This document shows, piece by piece, positions 17,153 to 27,253 of a DNA stretch of 64,000 bases. Where the stretch lies: contig NZ_LT984888.1 of the NCBI RefSeq assembly GCF_900258475.1, forward strand, positions 270,639 through 334,638. Reading direction: 5' to 3'. Source of the stretch: Anaerococcus sp. Marseille-P3915 (GTDB taxonomy: Bacteria; Bacillota; Clostridia; Tissierellales; Peptoniphilaceae). The first letter of the stretch is position 1. Each line of letters opens with the position of its first letter. The position numbers and the translations under genes are program-made. The notes below the pieces were generated by a model that saw only the letters and a program-made list of their open reading frames with translations, did not search any database and was not told where the DNA came from.

Positions 17153-18121
17153 ATGAAAAATATTGTAATTGCAGGCGGTGGAGTCCTAGGTAGTCAAATC
17201 GGATTTCAATCAGCCTATAGAGGAAAAAATGTTACTTTTTGGCTAAGAAGCGAGGAATCAATCGGTAGAGCTAAGCCAAAAATTGAAAAATTATATATGA
17301 CCTATCTGGCAGAGCTTGATCATGCCAAGGCTCAAATTGGCAAGGAAAATCCAGATTATGCAAGGGCTTTGATAGAAGATTTTGAAAATATTAGCCCAGA
17401 AGAGATTGATAAGCTAAAAGAGGATGTAAAAAAGGCCTACGAATCAATCAAATACGAAACAGACTTGGCCAAGGCCATGGAAGGGGCAGACTTTGTAATC
17501 GAGGCTATAGCTGAGGTGGCAGATGTAAAACACGACTTCTTTAAAAAGATTAAGGACCTTTTAGGAGCTGATACAATTCTAGCTTCCAACTCATCAACCA
17601 TGCTTCCATCAACCTTTAAGGATGATGCAGGCAGACCTGAAAATTATCTACACTTCCACTTTGCCAACCACATCTGGAGAAATAACCTTGCAGAGATTAT
17701 GGTAACACCAGAAACATCTGATAAGGTAAGAGAAGCTGTGGAAGTCTATGCCAGAGAAATCACCATGATTCCAGTTGTAATCAAAAAGGAAAGGCCAGGC
17801 TATCTTCTAAATTCCCTCCTAGTACCACTATTAAGTGCAGCCCAAGAGCTAGTAGCAGGCGAATATGCAAGTTTTGAAGATGTAGACATGGCTTGGAAAG
17901 TTGGTGCAGGAGCCCCAAGAGGACCTTTTGAAATCCTAGATATTATAGGCCTTATGACACCATACAACCTTGCAAAATACAAGGAAGGGGCAGATGACCC
18001 ATCTACAATGGCAGGTAAGATTGTAAAAATGCTTGAGGAAAAGATAGAAGCAGGTAAAACTGGCGTGGCAGCAGGTGAAGGCTTCTACAAATACGACGAA
18101 AAGGGTAGAAAAATCAAATAA
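17153..18121 (+). CDS. 3-hydroxyacyl-CoA dehydrogenase family protein
   Basis: NAD-dependent oxidoreductase of 322 residues. It has an N-terminal Rossmann motif GGGVLGSQIG, the nucleotide-domain signatures ADFVIEAIAE and SNSST, and a C-terminal 3HCDH domain (ERPGYLLNSLLVPLLSAAQELV). The usual catalytic segment HFFNP is replaced by LHFHFANHIW, so the histidine is kept but the surrounding pocket differs from butyryl-pathway Hbd. An insertion of charged helix (residues ~60-100) is also visible. It may act on a hydroxyacid or an unusual acyl-CoA. No thiolase or crotonase genes lie nearby, so the pathway is undefined. Single gene with AGAGGAGATACG ribosome site and its own strong terminator. Confidence 0.85.
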   Translation: MKNIVIAGGGVLGSQIGFQSAYRGKNVTFWLRSEESIGRAKPKIEKLYMTYLAELDHAKAQIGKENPDYARALIEDFENISPEEIDKLKEDVKKAYESIKYETDLAKAMEGADFVIEAIAEVADVKHDFFKKIKDLLGADTILASNSSTMLPSTFKDDAGRPENYLHFHFANHIWRNNLAEIMVTPETSDKVREAVEVYAREITMIPVVIKKERPGYLLNSLLVPLLSAAQELVAGEYASFEDVDMAWKVGAGAPRGPFEILDIIGLMTPYNLAKYKEGADDPSTMAGKIVKMLEEKIEAGKTGVAAGEGFYKYDEKGRKIK

Positions 18122-18123
18122 AA

Positions 18124-18161
18124 GCTTAAAAGGCGAGGATTTCTATCCTCGTTTTTTAAGC
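18124..18161 (+). terminator. Terminator of the dehydrogenase gene
   Basis: CGAGGAT and ATCCTCG form a GC-rich stem extended by GCTTAAA/TTTAAGC, with a six-T run; it begins three bases after the stop. Confidence 0.85.
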
Positions 18162-18194
18162 TAAATATAAAACTAGAACTTTAGGCCCGAATAG

Positions 18195-19844
<1,650 letters not shown>

Positions 19845-19854
19845 GCAAAAAAAG

Positions 19855-19888
19855 ACTAGTCAAGGTAAAATCTTGACTAGTTTTTTTG
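19855..19888 (+). terminator. Terminator of dexB
   Basis: ACTAGTCAAG (19855-19864) and CTTGACTAGT (19872-19881) form a perfect 10-bp stem followed by six T residues. Confidence 0.9.
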
Positions 19889-19969
19889 ATGGAGATTTTG
19901 GGACAATATGTAGGCTATATATAGAAGAGATTTTTTAATGTTAAATTTTTTAATTACTCACTATTTTCA

Positions 19970-20225
19970 TTCCAAGGGAAACTTCCTTATCTTCGACCAC
20001 CACACCCTTGCTTCGAGCCCAGTGACAAGCCCGTCGGCTCTAGGAGACAAGCCTAAAAGTTTTGCAAGGTGTTAAAAAATACTTAGGGCAGGATTTTGTT
20101 TAATTTTCACAAGCCTTCGGATGTTTCAAATTATCGTTCTTAGGCTTATTTTGAAATTTGAGTGTCCGTAATAGGTCTCTCGGCTAGGCTCGAGACAAGG
20201 GGTAAAGAATGAAGCTTGAAAAGCT
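19970..20225 (+). repeat. Dispersed intergenic repeat, copy 1
   Basis: Non-coding. It shares two blocks with the sequence at 28436-28606: block B (CCCTTGCTTCGAGCC at 20005-20019, then ...AAAATACTTAGGGCAGG...) and block A (TTTGAGTGTCCGTAATAG at 20157-20174, then AAGGGGTAAAGAA and AAGCTTCC). The order here is B then A, the reverse of copy 2. Both copies lie in the same orientation behind a terminator and bracket the fructan operon. The remainder of 19889-19969 is AT-rich with no feature seen. Confidence 0.75.
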
Positions 20226-20261
20226 TCCCACCATAAAACTTAAGATTTTTCAAAAAAACTC

Positions 20262-20290
20262 TTGACAAGATGAAAATGTTATCATATAAT
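20262..20290 (+). promoter_or_regulatory. Consensus promoter of the LacI/fructan operon
   Basis: TTGACA (20262-20267), a 17-bp spacer and TATAAT (20285-20290): a perfect sigma-A consensus. The first operator begins 13 bp after the -10 box, where a bound repressor would block initiation. Confidence 0.9.
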
Positions 20291-20303
20291 GGACTTGTAA
20301 TAA

Positions 20304-20317
20304 ATGAAACGTTACAA
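20304..20317. promoter_or_regulatory. LacI-type operator 1
   Basis: ATGAAACGTTACAA, an imperfect palindrome centred on the ACGT typical of LacI-family sites, just after the consensus promoter. Confidence 0.75.
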
Positions 20318-20366
20318 AAATAAATTCTCATATAGTTTAAGCTAGGATTTTTATTTTGGATAAATT

Positions 20367-20380
20367 TTGAAACGTTACAA
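20367..20380. promoter_or_regulatory. LacI-type operator 2
   Basis: TTGAAACGTTACAA; same core as operators 1 and 3. Start-to-start spacing to the neighbouring sites is 63 bp on each side, a regular six-turn spacing suited to looping. Confidence 0.75.
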
Positions 20381-20424
20381 ATTATTATTTTAAAAATTTA
20401 AGTGCAAGATATATTTTTTTATGA

Positions 20425-20443
20425 TATAATTGAAACGTTTCAA
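20425..20443. promoter_or_regulatory. LacI-type operator 3 abutting a second -10 box
   Basis: TTGAAACGTTTCAA (20430-20443) is a perfect 14-bp palindrome that shares its first base with a TATAAT at 20425-20430. It is the strongest of the three sites and probably controls a proximal second promoter, though a good -35 is not visible. Confidence 0.8.
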
Positions 20444-20483
20444 TTATTAAATTTTATTCAAGATAAAATAAAGGAGTTATAAG

Positions 20484-21449
20484 ATGGCTACTATGAAGGA
20501 TGTTGCTAACGAGGCAAAGGTTAGCTTAGGAAGTGTGAGTAATGTTATTAATGGAAGGGAGGTTAAGCCTGAGACTTATAGGAGGGTGATGGATGCTATT
20601 GAGAAGCTTAATTATGAAAAAAATGACCTAGCTAGTGGTCTTAAGAATAATAAAACTAATACTATTGGTCTAATTATTCCTACTATTTGGCACCCGTTTT
20701 TTTCAGAGATGACTTTTCATGTAGAACAACTTTTACAAAAGAGGGGTTATAAGCTTCTTTTGTGCAATAGCAATGGATGTGAAGATAGTGAAATCCAATA
20801 TTTGCAGATGCTTAGGAAGAATATGATCGATGGGATAATAGCGATTTCCTATTCTGATATTGAAGTTTATATTAATTCCAACTTACCTTTCGTAAGTATC
20901 GACAGAAAGTTTGATAAGAATATTAATTTTGTGGCTAGTCAAAACTACGAGGGTGGCCTTTTAGCTGCTAAAACCTTGGATAGTAAGGGGTGTAAAGAGC
21001 TTTTGTATGTGGGAAGTCATAATAAATTTATGAATGCTACCATGGACAGAAGAAGAGGTTTTGAAGATTTTTGTAAGGATAATAAGATATCTTATCACAT
21101 TATTGATATGCTTGAGCCTTATGAGGGACTTGATGATCAGATTTATGCAATTTTTAAGGAAAATCCTGATATTGATGGAATTTTTACTATTAATGACTTT
21201 GTGGGCATGGATGTTATTGAGATTTTAAAAGCGATTGGTAAGGAAGTTTTAGACGATTACCAGATGATTGGTTTTGATGGAATCAAGCTTAGCGAAGAGA
21301 GATCTTATATGGTTTCTACTATTGTCCAAGATGTTGAAAAGATTGCGACAAGGAGTGTGGATATCTTGCTTAAAAATATTGAAGATGAGAATTATTACGC
21401 TAATTCTTATGTAGAAGTTAGGTTCGAGGAGGGTGGAACGACTAAATGA
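20484..21449 (+). CDS. LacI-family repressor of the fructan/sucrose operon
   Basis: 321-residue LacI-type repressor: N-terminal HTH (MKDVANEAKVSLGSVSNVINGREVKPETYRRV) with hinge helix, then a periplasmic-binding-protein-like effector domain (NTIGLIIPTIWHPFFSEM ... DGIFTINDFVGMDVIEILKA). It is the first gene of a seven-gene run with short gaps, and three GAAACGTT(A/T)CA palindromes precede it. Autoregulated repression released by fructose, sucrose or a phosphate derivative is the natural reading. The effector is inferred from the GH32 and fructokinase genes downstream. Confidence 0.9.
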   Translation: MATMKDVANEAKVSLGSVSNVINGREVKPETYRRVMDAIEKLNYEKNDLASGLKNNKTNTIGLIIPTIWHPFFSEMTFHVEQLLQKRGYKLLLCNSNGCEDSEIQYLQMLRKNMIDGIIAISYSDIEVYINSNLPFVSIDRKFDKNINFVASQNYEGGLLAAKTLDSKGCKELLYVGSHNKFMNATMDRRRGFEDFCKDNKISYHIIDMLEPYEGLDDQIYAIFKENPDIDGIFTINDFVGMDVIEILKAIGKEVLDDYQMIGFDGIKLSEERSYMVSTIVQDVEKIATRSVDILLKNIEDENYYANSYVEVRFEEGGTTK

Positions 21450-21473
21450 TTAAACTTATGGAAGGAGGCTTTT

Positions 21474-22415
21474 ATGAAAAAAAATAAAAATATGATTAAT
21501 GCAGACGATGAAATAGAACTGACTATTTGGCAACGACTTAAAGATCAATATCAGTTATTTTTGCTGCTTTTACCGGCTTTGCTGATTACTTTTATCTTTA
21601 AATACATACCTATGTATGGAATCTTGATTGCCTTTAAGCAATATAACCCATTGAAGGGGATTTTGGGAAGTCAATGGATTGGCTTTGAACACTTTAGAAA
21701 TTTCCTAACTTCACCAAACTTTAATGTATTGCTTGTAAATACTTTGAAGCTTTCTATTTATGGACTCTTGTGGGGATTTTTCCCTCCAATTATTTTAGCT
21801 TTGATGATAAATCAATTGATGTCTGATAGGATTAAGCAATATGCTCAAACTATCCTCTATACACCTAACTTTATCTCTACTGTTATTATAGTTGGTATGG
21901 TGTTTTTGTTCTTCTCAGCTAATGGTCCTATTGTTAGGATTCTTACGAGTATGGGGATTACGCCACCACAATTTCTAACTGATCCAGAGTCTTTTAGGTC
22001 CTTGTATATTGCTTCTGGAATTTGGCAGGGCATGGGATGGGCATCTATCCTATATACCAGTGCCTTAATTAGTATTCCACCAGATTTGTATGAGGCTGCT
22101 GAACTTGATGGGGCAAATCTTTTCCAAAAGATTATAAATATAGAATTACCTGCCTTAAAGCCAATTATGATTGTAAACTTTGTTTTGGCTGTGGGTGGAA
22201 TCATGGGTATCGGCTATGAAAAGGCTTACTTAATGCAGACTTCTCTTAACCTACCTACTTCAGAGATTATCTCTACCTATGTATATAAGATTGGTTTACA
22301 GCAAGGAAATTATTCTTATTCAACAGCTGTAGGACTTTTTAACTCAGTTATTAACTTTATTTTATTGGCAGTTACTTACTTGTTTGTGAATAAGATTGAA
22401 AAGAAGAAGGGGTAA
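21474..22415 (+). CDS. ABC sugar transporter permease, LplB type
   Basis: First membrane subunit of the fructan-type importer. About six membrane segments in 313 residues. The N-terminal LPALLITFIFKYIPMYGILIAFK signature is typical of the LplB branch of carbohydrate permeases, and the EAA loop that docks the ATPase reads EAAELDGANLFQKIINIELP. AAGGAGG eight bases before ATG, 24 bp after the repressor gene; the next permease follows after 2 bp. Confidence 0.9.
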   Translation: MKKNKNMINADDEIELTIWQRLKDQYQLFLLLLPALLITFIFKYIPMYGILIAFKQYNPLKGILGSQWIGFEHFRNFLTSPNFNVLLVNTLKLSIYGLLWGFFPPIILALMINQLMSDRIKQYAQTILYTPNFISTVIIVGMVFLFFSANGPIVRILTSMGITPPQFLTDPESFRSLYIASGIWQGMGWASILYTSALISIPPDLYEAAELDGANLFQKIINIELPALKPIMIVNFVLAVGGIMGIGYEKAYLMQTSLNLPTSEIISTYVYKIGLQQGNYSYSTAVGLFNSVINFILLAVTYLFVNKIEKKKG

Positions 22416-22417
22416 AT

Positions 22418-23305
22418 ATGAATGTTAATTCTATGACTAGGGTTGATAAGAATATCAGAAGAATAAATATTATCTGCTTAGTAATCATCTTGCTTTTGAT
22501 CCTTGTGCCTATGATTTATGTCTTGCTGGCAAGTTTTATGGCACCTGATACCTTGCTTAGCAAGGGAGTTAGTCTTAATCCAGCAGACTGGACTGTAGAA
22601 GGCTATAGGAGGGTCTTTAGTGATAAGAGTATCTTAAGGGGATTTTTCAACTCTTTAATCTACTCATTTGGCTTTGCGACCTTAAATGTTGTTGTAACAA
22701 TGATGGCTGCTTATCCAATGAGCAGGGATGACCTTGTTTTTAAAAAGGGAATTTATGTATTTTTTGTAATAACCATGTTTTTTGGTGGAGGTCTCGTTCC
22801 AACCTACTTGCTTGTAAAAAATCTCGGCATGCTTGATACTGTTTGGGCTTTGATCTTGCCAGGATGCTTATCAGTCTTTAACTTGTTTTTGGCTCAGGTT
22901 TATATAAAAACTTTGCCAAAAGAGATGATTGAGGCAGCTAAGGTAGATGGAGCAAGTGAGATCCAAGTCTTTACAAAAATTATAGTGCCTTTATCTAAGT
23001 CAATTATGTTTGTAATATTCTTATATTCCTTTGTTGGAATGTGGAATAGTTACTTTGATGCAATGATTTATATTAAATCACCAGAATTAGAGCCTTTGCA
23101 AATAGTTTTAAGAAAAATTTTGGTTCAAAACCAACCAAACATGAATATGATTGGCCAGCAAACAGCTATGGCTGAACTAAAGAAAATAGCAGAATTAGTT
23201 AAGTATTCTACTATCGTTGTTTCCAGTGTACCATTAATAGTTATGTTCCCATTCTTCCAAAAATATTTTGAAAAAGGAATTTCAGTAGGAGCAGTGAAAG
23301 GATAA
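22418..23305 (+). CDS. ABC sugar transporter permease, YtcP/LplC type
   Basis: Second membrane subunit (295 residues, six membrane segments). EAA loop EAAKVDGASEIQVFTKIIVP, and the family ending (YFEKGISVGAVKG). Pairs with the preceding LplB-type permease; the binding-protein gene starts 3 bp after its stop, indicating tight translational coupling. Confidence 0.9.
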   Translation: MNVNSMTRVDKNIRRINIICLVIILLLILVPMIYVLLASFMAPDTLLSKGVSLNPADWTVEGYRRVFSDKSILRGFFNSLIYSFGFATLNVVVTMMAAYPMSRDDLVFKKGIYVFFVITMFFGGGLVPTYLLVKNLGMLDTVWALILPGCLSVFNLFLAQVYIKTLPKEMIEAAKVDGASEIQVFTKIIVPLSKSIMFVIFLYSFVGMWNSYFDAMIYIKSPELEPLQIVLRKILVQNQPNMNMIGQQTAMAELKKIAELVKYSTIVVSSVPLIVMFPFFQKYFEKGISVGAVKG

Positions 23306-23308
23306 ATT

Positions 23309-24925
23309 ATGAATATTAAAAAATGTATTATAGCTTTAACAATACCAGCCTTACTAGTAGGTTGTGGATCTAAAGAATCTAAGACAACAAGTAGTGAAGA
23401 CTACGGCCTTACAGATGTAAGCCTTCCGCTAAAAGATAAGGTGAGCCTAAAAGGTATCACATCTAGTTCACCTCTAGCACCAGAAGACCCAAATGAAAAA
23501 CTAATTTATAAGAGATTAGAAGAAGATACAAATGTTCACATAGACTGGACAAATTATAACAGTGACTTTGCAGAAAAGAGAAATCTAGATATAGCTGCAG
23601 GTGATTTGCCAGACTTTATTTGGAACTCAGAAGCAAGTGATGCTGACCTAATGACTTGGGCAGATTCAGGTGTAATAGTGCCAGTTGATGAGCTTGTTGA
23701 AAAATATATGCCAAATCTAAAGGAAATTTATGATAAATATCCAGAATATAAGGCCATGATGGTAGCTCCTGATGGCAAGATGTATTCCTTCCCATGGATA
23801 GAAGAATTAGGTAATGATAAGGAATCAATCCATACTGTAAATGATATTCCATGGATAAATGTAGAATGGCTAAAAAAATTAGGTCTAGAAATGCCTAAAA
23901 ATCCACAAGAACTTAAAGAAGCCCTCATAGCCTTTAGGGATAAAGATCCAAATGGTAATGGCGAAAAAGATGAGATTCCATTCTCCTTTATAGATGCCGA
24001 TGGCAATGAAGACTTTAAATTTATCATGGCAGCCTTTGGAGGAGATGGGGACAATGACCAACACCTAGTAGTAGGCAATGATGGAAAGCTAAACTTTACA
24101 GCAGATGATGATGAATATAGGGCAGGAATTGAATATATGAATGACCTATATAATGAAGGATTAATAGACCCTGAAGCCTTTGAACATGATTGGAACACCT
24201 ATATAGCCAAGGGTAAGGATATGAGATATGGTATGTATTTCACCTGGGATAAGGGAAATGTAAGTGGAATGAATGATTCCTACGATGCCATGGATGTAAT
24301 GGAAGGTCCAGATGGAGTAAAGAGAGTAACAAGGACAAATAACATGGGCTTTTCAAGAGATAGGCTAGTAATTACATCAGCAAACAAAAATCTAGAGCTA
24401 ACAGCAAAATGGATTGACAAAATGTATGAGCCTCTTCAATCAGTACAAAACAACTGGGGAACCTATGGTGATGAAGACCAACAAAACATCTTCGAAATGT
24501 CTAAAAATGATGCAGGAGAGCCAATGCTTAAGCATCTTCCACTAAATGGAACAGCTCCTGGAGAATTAAGACAAAAGACAGAAGTAGGTGGCCCACTTGC
24601 AATTCTAGATGAATACTATGATAAATATACAACCATGCCAGATGATGCTAAATGGAGACTAGATATATTAAAAGAAAAATATACTCCTTATGCAGAAAAG
24701 GATGAAATTTATCCAAAATTATTTGCAAGCAAAGAGGACCTAGAAAGACTAGCTCAAATTGAAGCAGATCTCAAACCATACATCCAAAGAAGTCGTGCAG
24801 AGTTTATCCAAAATGGAATAACAGATGAAAGCTGGAATGCTTATAAGGAAGAATTAAAACGACTTGGCCTAGAAGAATGGCTAGAAATCAAACAAAGAAA
24901 CTTCGACGATTACAAGAAAAAGTAG
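23309..24925 (+). CDS. Extracellular solute-binding lipoprotein (fructan/sucrose importer)
   Basis: Substrate-capture subunit of the importer. Lipoprotein signal with lipobox LLVGC (cysteine 19), then a 520-residue family-1-type binding protein (LplA/LipO group). It contains a calcium-loop-like DKDPNGNGEKDEIP segment near residue 205, as in several oligosaccharide-binding proteins of this group. Size suits oligosaccharides rather than monosaccharides. The stop codon is 8 bp from the true start of the GH32 gene. Confidence 0.9.
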   Translation: MNIKKCIIALTIPALLVGCGSKESKTTSSEDYGLTDVSLPLKDKVSLKGITSSSPLAPEDPNEKLIYKRLEEDTNVHIDWTNYNSDFAEKRNLDIAAGDLPDFIWNSEASDADLMTWADSGVIVPVDELVEKYMPNLKEIYDKYPEYKAMMVAPDGKMYSFPWIEELGNDKESIHTVNDIPWINVEWLKKLGLEMPKNPQELKEALIAFRDKDPNGNGEKDEIPFSFIDADGNEDFKFIMAAFGGDGDNDQHLVVGNDGKLNFTADDDEYRAGIEYMNDLYNEGLIDPEAFEHDWNTYIAKGKDMRYGMYFTWDKGNVSGMNDSYDAMDVMEGPDGVKRVTRTNNMGFSRDRLVITSANKNLELTAKWIDKMYEPLQSVQNNWGTYGDEDQQNIFEMSKNDAGEPMLKHLPLNGTAPGELRQKTEVGGPLAILDEYYDKYTTMPDDAKWRLDILKEKYTPYAEKDEIYPKLFASKEDLERLAQIEADLKPYIQRSRAEFIQNGITDESWNAYKEELKRLGLEEWLEIKQRNFDDYKKK

Positions 24926-24933
24926 GGGTAATA

Positions 24934-26391
24934 ATGGAATTTAACTTGAAAAACGCAAATGAATTTATAGAAAAGAATAAAGAGTCCATTAATAAAAAGT
25001 TTTTCCCAAAAATAAATTACGCCGCACCTATAGGTTGGATTAATGATCCAAATGGGGTCAGTGTAAAAGATGAATATTATCATTTATTCTACCAACACTA
25101 TCCTTATGATGCTTGCCACGGCCCTATGCATTGGGGTCATGCAAGGACTAAGGATGGACTAGTATGGGAAAACCTACCAGTAGCCCTAGCCCCTGATATG
25201 GCCTATGACAAAAATGGAGTATTTTCCGGATCTGCAATCTTTGTAGAAGATGAGCTCTACCTAATGTATACAGGCCACCTTACAGAAACTGACCACGGTC
25301 AGGTAAGACAAAATCAAAATATAGCTAAGTCAAAAGATTATATAAACTTTGAAAAATATGCCAATAATCCTGTTCTTGATGAAAAAGATCTGCCAGCTAA
25401 TATCTCAAAAGAAGACTTCAGAGACCCTAAAGTCTTCAAGAAAGATGACAAGTATTATGCAGTGATAGGAACAAAGACAGATGATAAAATAGGTACAGTT
25501 CTCCTTTATGAATCAGAAGATATGCTAGCTTGGACCTATAAGTCTATACTCATATCAGATGAAGCCTATCTAGGGGATATGGCAGAATGCCCAGACCTTT
25601 TACTCTTTGAAGATAATAAGGCGGTCCTCTTAGTAAGTGCCATGAATTACAATTACCAAGGCAAAAAACATCCACATAAGACGATGTTAATAGAAGGAAG
25701 GATGGATTGGGATAATTACAAATTCCTGGCAGAATCTACTAGAGAGATGGACTTTGGCTTTGACTATTATGCTCCTCAAAGTGCCAAGGAAGATGGTGAC
25801 TACTTTGCCATAGCTTGGAACCAAGCCTGGGGCTCAAGCCTAATACCAGGAGAAGAAGGCCATAAATGGATGGGACAGATGACAATTCCTCAATTAATTT
25901 TTGAAGAAGATGGCAAGATAAAAAGAACCATCCACCCAAAAGCCCTAGCAAAAAAGACCCTAGTTAAAAAAGAAAAAATAAGCGAAGGGCCAATTAGCTT
26001 AGAAAATGGCAATTTCATAGAGTTTGAAACAAAGCAAAGAGGGCTTTTAAAATTAAGCCTTGCAAATGATAAAGAAGCCTTTGATTTTAACTTTGACTTA
26101 GCAAATAATAAGGCAAGTTTTGATAGGTCAAAGATGGCCTATAAGATAAAGACAGAACATGGTTTTGATATCAATAAAAAATCCTTTGATCTAGACTTTA
26201 ATGATGAGAACAAATTTAAAATCATAGTGGATAGGTCATCAATTCAAGTATATATCAATGATGATTATTCCATATCTAATACCTATTATTCTGATAGTGA
26301 ATTGGATAGGATAATAATAGAAGAAAAAGATTTGCTTGACGAGATAAGAATTTATGACCTGCTGGGAGAGAATAAATGTATGGAGCAATAG
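24934..26391 (+). CDS. GH32 beta-fructosidase (sucrose/fructan hydrolase), intracellular
   Basis: Hydrolyses terminal beta-D-fructosyl residues of sucrose or fructo-oligosaccharides. GH32 motifs in order: WINDPNG with nucleophile D38, the transition-state FRDPKV motif, and ECPDL with the acid/base Glu; a C-terminal beta-sandwich follows (~485 residues in all). No signal peptide, so it acts on imported sugar. As import is by ABC rather than PTS, the substrate is unphosphorylated, unlike classical ScrB. The frame is open upstream into the binding-protein gene, but AGGGG before ATG 24934 marks the start. It overlaps the kinase gene by 16 bp. Confidence 0.92.
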   Translation: MEFNLKNANEFIEKNKESINKKFFPKINYAAPIGWINDPNGVSVKDEYYHLFYQHYPYDACHGPMHWGHARTKDGLVWENLPVALAPDMAYDKNGVFSGSAIFVEDELYLMYTGHLTETDHGQVRQNQNIAKSKDYINFEKYANNPVLDEKDLPANISKEDFRDPKVFKKDDKYYAVIGTKTDDKIGTVLLYESEDMLAWTYKSILISDEAYLGDMAECPDLLLFEDNKAVLLVSAMNYNYQGKKHPHKTMLIEGRMDWDNYKFLAESTREMDFGFDYYAPQSAKEDGDYFAIAWNQAWGSSLIPGEEGHKWMGQMTIPQLIFEEDGKIKRTIHPKALAKKTLVKKEKISEGPISLENGNFIEFETKQRGLLKLSLANDKEAFDFNFDLANNKASFDRSKMAYKIKTEHGFDINKKSFDLDFNDENKFKIIVDRSSIQVYINDDYSISNTYYSDSELDRIIIEEKDLLDEIRIYDLLGENKCMEQ

Positions 26392-27251
26392 AAGCTGGCG
26401 GCACAAAGATGATTTGTGCCGTAAGTGATGAAAATTTTAATATTATAGAAAAAATTCAATTTCCTACCACACTTCCTGAAGAAAATATCAAAGAAATGAT
26501 AGACTTCTTTGGCAAATATGATAAGGCTTTAAAAGCTATAGGCCTTGGAACTTTTGGTCCAGTAGATATAAATCCAGAATCTAAGACCTATGGTTACATC
26601 TTAAACACTCCAAAAAAAGGATGGCAAAACTTTGATTTTGTAGGTTCCTTAGAAAAGGGACTTGGTATAGATGTATATCTTACAACAGATGTCAATGCAG
26701 CAGCCTATGGTGAACTAAAAGAAGGTGCAGGCAAGGGACAAAATTCTCTAGCCTATTACACCTTTGGTACAGGAGTAGGCGGAGGAGTTATACAAAATAA
26801 GGACTTTATAGGAGGAAGGGGCCACCAAGAACTTGGACACATGATTGTAAATAAGCATCCAGATGATAAGTTTGAAGGAATATGTTATGCTCATGGGACA
26901 TGCCTTGAAGGTCTTGCATCTGGTCCATCCATCGAAAAGAGATTTGGAATCCCAGGCAAGGACCTACCTATAGAAGATAAGTTTTGGGATATAGAAGCCT
27001 ACTATATAGGTCAATGCGTTTATAATACAGTCCTAGCCTTTAACCCAGACGTGATAGTCCTAGGTGGTGGTGTTATTCAAAAAGAAGGCCTAATAGAAAA
27101 GGTTAGAGATAATTATAAAAAACTAATGAATGACTATATCTCAGTTGAAAATGTAGATAAATACATCGTGAAACCTGATAGAAATGGCGAGTCTGCAATA
27201 ATCGGAGCACTCCTCCTGGCAAGAGATAAGGCAAGAGAAAAGGTTGGATAA
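26376..27251 (+). CDS. scrK: ROK-family fructokinase
   Basis: Phosphorylates fructose released by GH32 to fructose 6-phosphate. ROK fold with ATP motif EAGGTKMICAV, catalytic region TDVNAAAYGE, phosphate loop FGTGVGGG, and the zinc-associated fructokinase signature HQELGHM...HPDD-FEGICYAHGTCLEGLASGPSI. 291 residues, normal length. GGGAGAG lies about six bases before the ATG inside the end of the GH32 gene (16-bp overlap), so the two are translationally coupled. Fructose specificity is inferred from these motifs and context. Confidence 0.92.
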   Translation: MYGAIEAGGTKMICAVSDENFNIIEKIQFPTTLPEENIKEMIDFFGKYDKALKAIGLGTFGPVDINPESKTYGYILNTPKKGWQNFDFVGSLEKGLGIDVYLTTDVNAAAYGELKEGAGKGQNSLAYYTFGTGVGGGVIQNKDFIGGRGHQELGHMIVNKHPDDKFEGICYAHGTCLEGLASGPSIEKRFGIPGKDLPIEDKFWDIEAYYIGQCVYNTVLAFNPDVIVLGGGVIQKEGLIEKVRDNYKKLMNDYISVENVDKYIVKPDRNGESAIIGALLLARDKAREKVG

Positions 27252-27253
27252 TT

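Noticed and set aside
20146-20331. Minus-strand open frame of 61 residues
   Set aside because: It lies across the dispersed repeat, the operon promoter and operator 1; no ribosome site.
20304-20443. CcpA cre sites
   Set aside because: The three palindromes fit LacI-family operators and sit directly before a LacI gene; the symmetric GAAACGTTTC form is more like a local operator than the cre consensus, although CcpA binding cannot be fully excluded.
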